From the NCBI GenBank assembly GCA_947095535.1, contig OX352772.1, forward strand, positions 105,449,815 through 105,513,814: 64,000 nucleotides of DNA. The letters run 5' to 3'. The notes under the pieces were generated by a model. It saw nothing but the letters and a program-made list of their open reading frames with translations. It was not told where the DNA came from and searched no databases. The stretch is from Poecilobothrus nobilitatus (Eukaryota; Arthropoda; Insecta; Diptera; Dolichopodidae). The position numbers were made by a program, and so were the translations under genes. Numbering within the stretch: position 1 is the stretch's first letter; each line of letters begins with the position of its first letter. Below are positions 55,294 through 64,000 of the stretch, piece after piece.

Positions 55294-58200
55294 ATGTGCG
55301 CCTAACTTCTGTCGAAATATAATTGCAGTTAATATGAAATTTAAAATATTATGTACCTATAAAAAAAAAAAAAAAATCTATAACAAAATATATATTATGG
55401 TACAAACATATTAACTTAAGTATATTATATCATTAAAGCATGTTTGTTTTTTGAGTTATACAATTGATGTAAAATATATAATAATTAGTTTACTACATTT
55501 AAAAATTGTTTAATTGAAATTTAAAACTTAAAAACATATAACAAAAAGGAAAAAAAAATATGTGTTAACAAAAAAATATGTATTAGGAAATATGTACGCA
55601 TTATAACATATATTACAATATAATAGCGGTAATGTAGGTATAAGTAATTTGTAAAAAAATATAAAACAAAAAAAAACAGATTTAAATAATAAAGAATGTT
55701 GTAGCCACTTCTTTTGAAAAAAATAAGAAAACTTTTATTTTATAATTGAAACTTAAAACATAAGAAAAATTAAATTAAAATTAAAATTATAGTACATGAA
55801 AAAGAAATTAACAAAAAATGTATATACATACATACTTAACATTATAACAAAAAAAAGCAACATGTATACAAACATATTATGTCATAAATTTTATTTGCAA
55901 ATGCATTTTTGTTTCATAAGCTATATTTCTGTTTTGTATCTTTTTTTTAATTTTAAGAAATTTAATATCAAAAAAAAAAACGAGAAAAAAACATACATTT
56001 AAATAAACTTTATTTGGAAAAAGAAAAATTTATATGTATGTTAAAAAAAAATTAATAAAAACAAATTTTTTTTTAAGTTTAATGACTCAAGAGAGTCTTT
56101 CATCAAGGGGTGGAGGATTTACATAAATCAACATAACATTGATGTTCTGTTAATTTTAATGTAAATGTTAATTCATTCACCTTTTGTAAATTAGGTTATT
56201 ATAATAACAGGAAATGCAAATTTAGCAGTCATTTTAATTAAATATAAGTCCTATATATATATATATATATTTTTTTTTAATGCTTTTCTCTGCCACATAA
56301 ATGTGGAGAGAAAATTACACAGTCTTTCCTGCTCAGGCGTGACTGTAAATGTCGTAAGGGAAAATAACTCTTACGACGTGTGTGGGATTCGAACCCACAC
56401 TCCCTCGGTGTTTACAGCGTATTTTACCCACTAGGTCACCGAGGCCCCTAGTCCTATATATATGTTTACGTTTGGTTAATAAAAGCTGTCAAAAGAACAT
56501 ACAACAAATGAAAAGTTGTGTTTTAATATTTTTGCTTCCGAAGAAGTTAAATCCAAATTCACATGCCTACAGACAAACACACATACGCACCCACACACAC
56601 ACAGACAGATATCACGCTAAAAAAAACAGCCTTCTACGCACCGGAGTAGTGCATTTTTGCCAAAATCTCGGGCACAAATTTTTAGTATGAAAACAATACC
56701 TACCTTATACCTATACATTATTGTTGTATGCGGTCGGTAAAAAAACGAATTTAGTATAAAATAAAAGATGAATAAATTTTAAGTTGCCGCGACTATTTGG
56801 GGCACAGCCTTATTTTTATTTTCTATACTAAAAAATTTGTTCTATTTACTTGGAATGTCTTATTTTTACTATAATAGTTATAATTTAATTTTATGGATGA
56901 ACATAACTCGTTGTTATATTACAAAAAAAATAACAAGTATTTATACTACATTTAAAGTGAAGATAAATTTTTGCCTTTTTTGAAGATATTATATTCTTTG
57001 ATGTCGACATATATATCTAAAAAAAATATAATTATAAGGAATTTTAGAGTTGATTGCAAACTGAAGATTATACGTCTTTTACAAAATACAAATATATATG
57101 TATGTGTATGCGCGAGATTCTAAATTAGGAGCGATTTTACAATTGTATTCAAAATCAGAGTATTTGCTTTTTCCAGAATATTTATATTTTTAAATTTATT
57201 TAAATTTATAATTTAAATTTATTGATTTAATTATAATTTTTATTTATGTTTAAATTTTTATATATACCCCAAAGTCCAGTTTTGGGTAAGTCCCAAAATC
57301 TACAAAAACAAAATCCATAATGACTTTTCCCATAAAAAAAAATCCACAATTATTTACTTTGCTGTTGAAATAAATATGTATGTATGTAAAAATAAAAAGA
57401 AAGGACTTTAGAGTTGGTTACAAAATCAGGATGTAATAATTTGTTTAGCGGGGGTTTGGAGACAGCAGCCCCTACTGCTTTATATTTTTTGATATTGAAA
57501 TAAATATGTAATAAAAATAATTTTCTTACAAAATGATATAATATAGTTTTTTGCTATTTGCACAATATTTTTTGAATTTGTGGATTTTGGCTTTTGAATT
57601 TTGATTTATGGATTTCGGTTTATGGATTTGGTCACCAACCCTATTTATACGAATATGAAAAATTTCTAAATAATGGGGGGTTTTATAGTTGGTTACAAAA
57701 TCAAGATTGCCAGCTTTTCCTTAATATTTATGTATAACTTAGTATATGCGAGATTCACAATTAGGAGAGATTTCATATTTTCGTACGGTAAAATAAAATC
57801 CAGTCAAATGAAATACAGATTCATGGTAGTAACCTTTCTGTTACTCAATGGGCTTTAATTCTTTTTCGAAATGGAGTTAAAGCCTACGATCTAGTGGCAT
57901 TAAGACCCGTGGGCTTAAATCTTTTTGAAAAGGAAGTAAAGCCCAAGGGCGTTCTGTCATTGCACCTATTTTAAAATTTTTAAATACATGTACAGAGGAA
58001 TACATTTATACAAAGAAAAAAGCCATTTGAGCCAATTTAAAATTCCACAGAAACACAGATAGATATATAATATATATATTATAGATATAGATTATACTAT
58101 ATGATACATATGTATGTATATTCTTTACATGGGTTTTTTATGAATATTGAAAATTATTAATGAAAATCGGAAAATTTTGGAAAAATAATTATATTGTAAG

Positions 58201-58372
58201 ATAGCTGAAAAATTTAAAATCGGTTGGTAAATGATTGAGTAAAAAGGTTTTAAATGTCTATCATTAAATGTCTATAATGTCTATGATAATGTTATAAATG
58301 TCTATCTTTAATGTCTATCATATTATCGGATTAAATATTTTCATTTAATAAAAATATAAATAATCAGAAAAT
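55293..58372 (+). repeat. Repeated block C
   Basis: Equivalent of blocks A and B. LTR at 56118-56558 with a SINE (about 56265-56450, minus), two hairpin units at 57848-57945, and a local TGTCTATCATTAA/TGTCTATAATG expansion near 58255-58325 not seen in A or B. Confidence 0.85.
56265..56450 (-). mobile_element. tRNA-derived SINE in LTR, block C
   Basis: The same SINE insertion as in blocks A and B, with an intact B box and flanking AGTCCTATATATA copies. Confidence 0.8.
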
Positions 58373-60036
58373 AATCAAAATAAAAATGTAAAATTCCATA
58401 GAAATTCAGCGTTTAATGAACTTTCTAATTATAAAAAGAATAAAAATAGATTTCAAAACATTAAAATGATAATTTGAATAATAATATTTCGAAACTATAC
58501 AAACTGAATAATAATAATTATAATAACAATTCTAGATTTTCCCAACAAAATCAACAAAAGTCAGTTTCATACAGCGTTAATTTATTAACAAAATATATGA
58601 ATAATTTTAATATCATTTACCTTAACATTCAGAGTCTGCGGAACAAACTGATGAGTAATTGAGAACTACTTGTTCAGTCTTATAATTTCGAAATTCACTG
58701 TATTATACCAACAGAAATTTCTTTTAAAAATTAAAATAGTGGTGTTTAAATCAAAAATTTTAATTTATCAAGAGCTGCTATAAGTTTAAGGACCTGCGTA
58801 AAACGTGATACAAGATAAAAGTCGTCAATAATTGCTGCCTGTAAGCAAAAGGAGTTCTCAAAAGGTGAGCTCACAAAAAAAAAATATAATAAAAAAAAAT
58901 TATATAAGACAAAATCTTCAATAAACATACCAACGATCGAATAGTACGATAATGAATAATGTAACTGTTCGTAAAAGAATTATGTGACACCACGAAGGAA
59001 AACGTATATAAAATATTTACTTGAGGTACCTAGTTACAAAAAATTTTTGTAAACGAATTGTATTCAATTCTCTTTTCCGTTTGTTCAAGTTACACAAAAA
59101 AACTCAACGAAATATAATTAACACATATTAATTACTTTAAAACAAGAGTTAACTATTGCCAACATATTAATTACTTTAAAACAAGAGTTAACTATTGCCA
59201 ATACATATTAAATTAAATTGGCTTAAAAATAAAAGTTAATAATTTTTATACACACGATAGTTTGTATATTATTGCTCCTCCGTTTGTAAAACCATGAAAT
59301 AAGAATGCTAGATAGAGACTCAAATATATGTATCGAATCAAAATCGAAAAATTAGTCGATTAAGTTTTGTTGGAGTTTTGAAATTAAATATGTTTGGATT
59401 AATTTCTAGATTTCCTATTTTGTTTGGTTGAGATCCAACAAAAACTTAACAACTAAAATCTAAATAACTAACTTGGGTAAATCTTGACCAACTAACTTTT
59501 TCATTTCCACATTTTTTTTACAAAATTTCTGTATATTAAGAATTTATACCTGTTTTTTTTTGCTTTTTTTTGGTTTTTTCTTTGTAGGATGTCGAATTTT
59601 TGAGGATGATGAGTAATACCAAAAACAAATCAAATAAATAAAAAAATGTAACGGTTAAAGAAAAATTTATATTTATATGATATTGGTATACATAGATAAA
59701 TATGTTACGTTTATGTACATATCGTACTTATATGTTATTTTAATGATATATTATATGTTATAAGACTGTAGGGTTTTTCATTTCAAATTCAATTATTTTC
59801 ATTTCAAATTCATCACTAAGTATTTTTAAACAAAACAAATATATTATATTTATCACTTAAGTATATTATACTTATCACTTAAGTGATAAATATAATATAT
59901 TTGTTTTGTTTAAAAATACTTAGTTTCTTCAGTTTAAAAAATTTAAAAATAAATATCAATATATTTTCAAATATTGAATTTGAAATGAAAAAAATTGAAT
60001 TTGAAATGAAAATAATTGAATTTGAAATGAAAAACC
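58373..60036 (+). repeat. Duplicated segment Z, copy 2, with complete fold-back element
   Basis: Follows block C as copy 1 follows block B. It contains the LINE endonuclease fragment (58430-58735), a local duplication of TTAATTACTTTAAAACAAGA (about 59130 and 59168), and a fold-back element at 59772-60036 complete with both ends. Confidence 0.8.
59772..60036. repeat. Complete fold-back element (GGTTTTTCATTTCAAATTCA ends)
   Basis: Left end GGTTTTTCATTTCAAATTCA, a second TTTTCATTTCAAATTCA, and the 45-bp inner arm; then the inner right arm and, after about 60 unpaired bases, three GAATTTGAAATGAAA units ending in AAAACC. Inner and outer parts are both inverted, so most of it can fold on itself. 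It is a non-autonomous fold-back/MITE type. No clear target duplication was seen. Confidence 0.7.
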
Positions 60037-60509
60037 ATATATGCAATTATTCTATGAATGAAATAATTTTAATATTGTGATATATGGCGATATGTAATAA
60101 TATACATATACTTATGAATTATACATACCAATATTATAATATTTGCTATTTTGTAGTAAGTAAGTATTAATTAATATGCATTTGCCGCGTTGGAAAAGTT
60201 CTGATGACAAAATCATTAGGTGATAACTTGGACTTGGAATATATGTACGTTGATAGAATCATATAAACCATAGTTTGAAAAATTATAAAACTCACCCAAA
60301 TTATTTTAAAGTAATGAAAAATTTAAAAAACAAAAATATTATAAGCAGAGTGATTGTATATTGTATTTTGAATAAAATAAGAGGTTCGTACAAGTATCTA
60401 TAAGAGTATTCGTAAGAGTTGACAAGGGCAACTGATTCTTCCTCGTTCTTTCATTAAACCAACAAAATCCTCTGGCAACGTAGGCTATTCTGCTAGTTAT
60501 ATAAAGTAA
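60037..60509. repeat. Inverted partial copy of the 8.1-8.3 kb repeat
   Basis: 60240-60450 matches 8099-8330 in reverse (ATTATAAAACTCACCCAAAT, ATAAGCAGAGTGA, GAGTTGACAAGGGCAACTG). 60037-60240 is AT-rich with no recognised feature. Confidence 0.6.
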
Positions 60510-61236
60510 ATGTAACAGTAAGTCGATGCAACCGACTTATTTATACCCTACACCTAAAAAATTCTAATTAAATTAAATATCCATAAGTTATTTTAGTTAG
60601 GTATTTAATATAAGCTAAAAAAAATAAATACTTTTACAACCTTTGTACAAAATTTCAGGTTTCTATCTTTATTAAATTCGAAGATATGCTTGTTAGCTCT
60701 TGGAAAGTTTGTGAAGGCACACGGACCACCACCCCATTCGTCTCAAATTTTAGAGACATCATCAGAACAGTAGAATACTCTTATATCAAATTTCGAATAT
60801 ATGCTTGTTCGGTTTTGGGAGTTGTGTGGGATGTACCTGAACAACCACTACAATTCATCTCAAGTTTTAGGGATATCACGGATTCAGGCAAACACACCCT
60901 CGTACAAAATTTTACTAGATTGTCATTAATTTCGAAGATATGCGTATTCGGTTTTGGAAGTTGTATGGGAGGTACCCGAACCAATGGTCCGATTTCGCCC
61001 ATTTGCAATCCCCGCGTTACTTTATTCATTGTTAACCTACAGTATAAACTTCATCAAGATAGCATCATTATTTTTTGAGTTATCGTGCGTACGGACGGAT
61101 GGACATCGCTAAATCGACTCAGGAGGTGATCCTGATTCAGAATATATATACATGTCCATATCCAAATTGCTTACTTTTGGTGGTTACAAACACCATACCA
61201 AAGTTAATATACCTTATACTTCAGGTGTAGGGTATA
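60510..61236 (+). repeat. TATACCCTACACC-ended repeat, copy 3
   Basis: Begins TGTAACAGTAAGTCGATGCA, then TTATACCCTACACC. About three internal units contain TCGAAGATATG; then GTACGGACGGATGGACATCG, and the inverted end GGTGTAGGGTATAACA. It is shorter than copy 1 by about two internal units. Confidence 0.75.
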
Positions 61237-61900
61237 ACAACCAAACAAAACTTATTATGAGAAAAGTATTAAAAAAGAATTTATTAATTTAATTTGATAT
61301 ACCATTTACTAATATATACTTTAAAGGTATCTTCAAAATTTAAATTCCAATATGAAAATCAGCATTAACAGCTGATAAATATAAAAATAAACTTTTGATA
61401 TTCAATAAATTCTTGATGTTCAAATTTTGAAATTGCATCCAATGCGCCACCTATGTGACAGTTATTAAAATAATCTACTTTTACATCAGTAGATAACCTT
61501 GCAGTTGATGGGAAAAAAATTGACTCATATCGTACTACATGCTGACCTACGTTTTGATTAATGGGTTTAATGTAGGTCATGCTTGGTTAATAGGGCAAGA
61601 ACTTGTTTTGATTGTTTTGGTTTAGGTTTTAAGTTAGGTTGTATGTGTGGGTTGTTAACTTAAAGGTACCAAATAGTTTTATAGTAGGAACTGAAGGTTG
61701 TTGACATTGTGTAAGTTGTCAGGCAGGGTGAATGAACTGAACAATTGATTTTATGTATCTTGGTATCTTGGTTACTATAAGCCAAACATTTAATTTGGTT
61801 GAGGTTTTAAGTTAGGTTGTATGTGTGGGTTGTTAACTTATAAGTTCCAAATGGTTGTATAGTAGGAAGTCAAGTTTTAAGCAATTTACAGTTGGGTCGG
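61237..61900. other. Direct repeats, possible outer Polinton terminus
   Basis: A 70-base direct repeat (TTTTAAGTTAGGTTGTATGT ... GGGTTGTTAACTTA) occurs at about 61626 and 61807, 181 bases apart. A small minus frame at 61580-61365 has no recognisable domain. It lies outside the subterminal repeats next to polymerase B and may be the end of that Polinton. Confidence 0.4.
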
Positions 61901-62878
61901 CCCTTAATAAACAAAATTGTATAACTGAGGTTTAAATACTAGGCGCACATATAAAAGTAGTAAGAAAATTTCTTATATGAAAATAAAAAACAGAAATTTT
62001 TTTTTTATTTTTAAATCTACAAAGCATCTTAAAAATTGATAAGAAAAAAATTTTGCCTATGAAGGAAATCAAAATAAAAACTGTTCGTTTTATTAGAATG
62101 CTTACATAAAAATGGGGTCTCTTCTGAATAGATACATATTTGTGTTTTTTTACTTTAAGAATTTATAGAAGAAAAGAGAAAACGAAATTCATTAATTAAC
62201 TGACTACATGTCATTTAAGATAGTTTTTTATTTTTTAATTAAGAATGTTCAAAAATATGAATAAAAAGAAAACAAACAGCAAATCAAAAATATGGAACAG
62301 ATTAAACTAAAGATATACTCTTTCTCTTGATATGTATTTATGTTTATTTTTTTTTGTTTTTGTATGGAATAAAAAATAATTCAAAAATTTCTGGCTTTAA
62401 ACTAAAAAAAAATTAAAATTGTTATTGTTATTGTTATTGTTAAATTAATATACGAGTATACAAATCACTAGTTATCTAGTCAAAGCAAGGAATTGATATA
62501 AAAAGAATATAATGTAAAAGTTGAATGATTCTATAATAGTATAGTTCCTGGTTTTAAAAAATTGCAATATTCAAGTAATAACTAGAACTTTTTGTGAATT
62601 TATTAAGATTCTGAAAAATGTAATTATCATAAAAGAAATCGAACGTATAGAACTGTATATACTTAGTATATATGTGCAAATAATGTCTACTTATACATGT
62701 AGAAGTTTTTTTTTTGTTTAAATCCTTATTACATTCTTAAAAATTTTAAATTAATTTGTAAATATCTTTACAATACAAATAAAAATGTACAAATTTGAAT
62801 GAATACTATTTTGATTTACTTATCAACATGTGATTTTTTCTGTTATGTCCAAACTATTCAATGAATTTAAAACTGCTG
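61901..62878 (+). repeat. Polinton subterminal repeats near polymerase B
   Basis: CTAGGCGCACATATAAAAGTA near 61939 and AATCAAAAATATGGAACAGA near 62282 resemble units in 11966-13271. A TTATTG hexamer run lies at 62418-62442. No gene was recognised. Confidence 0.45.
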
Positions 62879-64000
62879 CTTTTATGCCGTTATGAAATTA
62901 ATTTTTAGAGAAGCTTCATAACTAAGAGACAATCCTTTAACTTTACAAGCAATTTTTTCTGTATTATCTTTTGTACAGTAAATTTTGTAGACGTAGTTCT
63001 TGGGACCACCACTTACAAATTCTGTAATATAACTTCCTATACCATAACATTCTAATTTATCAGTCATGTCTCCTATAAATTCACCTATTTCTGGTTTATA
63101 TTTTCTTTCTCGGCTAATATACAACACTGAATCGGAATCTACTATCCAGCTTCTCTAGATAACTGTAAATTTGAAGACGAGCATGTATTGTTGTATAAGC
63201 AGAGATACTTACGTTGACAGTAGATAAAGAATATACTGCTTATTCTTTATATTAACAGCTAACCACTATGTTTTCTTCGTTTACTGGAAATATGTGACAT
63301 ACTTCTACAGAGGGGTTTGTTATTAACTCGTAAAGTTGAGTTGAGTTGAATGAGTTTAAAATAATCTTAGAAAAAGATCTTAAACCAGGGTTATTAACTA
63401 TTCTAATTTAATTTCTTCCTTTTGAAAAAAACTAGCAATATATTCTTCCTTCTCTTTTTGAGTTTGACATTTTATTTGCCACCCAGAAGCTCCTTGTTTA
63501 ATCTTTATAAATTTGTTCATCATTTTAGTGAATAAAACATCAATACCATTGCAATTGTCATATTTTACTGTTTCGTATTCCCAAACTTCATAAATATTTA
63601 AAAGTTTATACCCTTTTTCAATTGCTTTTTTAATTTCATAAATTACCCAAGTTCCTACTAATGCTCTTCCATCGTCTCTATCTTCACAGTATTTTCCTTG
63701 ATATTTTTGTTCATTAGAAATGTTACATAGTGAGAACATCAATTTATTATTTTGTTTGACAGGTAACACGGGGTGTAATAGATTTGTTGGTGGTAAGATT
63801 TTACATTTAATAATACCGCCAATAGTCATTCTGTTTACTTGGAGCAGGCATCTTCTCCAACATAAATCTTAAGATGGTTTATGGGAAATTTCCCTCGTTT
63901 GCAAACATATGGGTATAAGGAACATACATCTATGCATTTAATTTTTTATCCTTGTTTACATTTATAATATGTGTAAGTAATTGCCGTTCTTCCGCCATAA
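62879..64000 (-). pseudogene. Polinton protein-primed DNA polymerase B, 3' half, degenerate
   Basis: Entering from the right edge on minus: YGGRTAITYT, the motif A region DVCSLYPYVCKRGKFP (about 63930-63885), KCKILPPTNLLHPVLP, and DDGRALVGTWVIYEIKKAIE with IYEVWEYE (63829-63398 frame). Then come NPGLRSFSKIILNSF, AYTTIHARLQIYSYLEKLD, motif C DSDSVLYISRER (about 63140-63105), and the thumb YGIGSYITEFVSGGPKNYVY with SYEASLKINF. The segment between LNSF and ELITNP and the bases before motif C are deleted, and several shifts occur. The C-terminus is cut soon after KINF. The N-terminal exonuclease and priming domains lie outside the window. It faces the terminal repeats. Confidence 0.85.

Noticed and set aside
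61365..61580. Minus-strand 71-codon frame
   Set aside because: No recognisable motif and no second copy; too weak to call a gene.

Overview
The window is AT-rich eukaryotic DNA made almost entirely of transposable elements. It is most likely from an insect, probably a brachyceran fly. The evidence is env-bearing gypsy (errantivirus-type) elements, I-like and Jockey-group LINEs, Polintons, a tRNA-derived SINE, and GGAC-rich repeats bounded by TATACCC termini of the kind common in fly genomes. I found no convincing intact host gene, no bacterial genes and no CRISPR. Nearly every coding region is broken by stops or frameshifts, so the window reads as a graveyard of nested insertions.

Layout. 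0-4 kb: a rearranged Polinton fragment (ATPase and a companion gene on minus, an integrase tail on plus) between two inverted copies of a TATACCCTACACC-ended repeat. 4-10 kb: a tRNA-derived SINE, an ATT microsatellite, a 30-bp minisatellite with a coding look, a decayed transposon-type gene with a probable intron, and a second TATACCCG-ended repeat. 10.9-20.4 kb: an I-like LINE split in two, with a 7-kb Polinton between its endonuclease and its RNase H halves. The Polinton keeps a terminal segment, an RNase H-like gene, ATPase, a companion gene, penton, a pVI-like gene, hexon-type capsid, a small gene and a protease. It has lost integrase, polymerase and its right end. 21-35 kb: an errantivirus-type element (LTR, gag, protease, RT, integrase, env). 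Its env is split by a second LTR element (4-bp target duplication AACC), which itself carries two LINEs.

35-43 kb: a Jockey-group LINE whose first 1911 bp are repeated three times head to tail, almost without differences. 43-60 kb: a large block repeated three times with spacings of about 5.5 and 6.65 kb. Each block has the LINE 3' end, an LTR with a SINE inside it, and shared flanks. The intervening segments differ and include a cluster of GTCGTATG motifs, a short exon-like pair and a fold-back element. 60-64 kb: another TATACCCTACACC repeat, Polinton subterminal repeats and a degenerate Polinton DNA polymerase B on minus running off the end.

The genes work together only as parts of their mobile elements. 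The Polinton genes form a virion-like morphogenesis set (packaging ATPase, penton, hexon, core-like protein, maturation protease) with 1-4 base overlaps between some genes. The strongest leads are an array of TCAAGGTCA nuclear-receptor-type motifs at the Polinton terminus, the Polinton-in-LINE chimera, the 1911-bp LINE triplication, the GTCGTATG cluster, and a plus-strand bias of retroelements that suggests testing the locus as a piRNA source.
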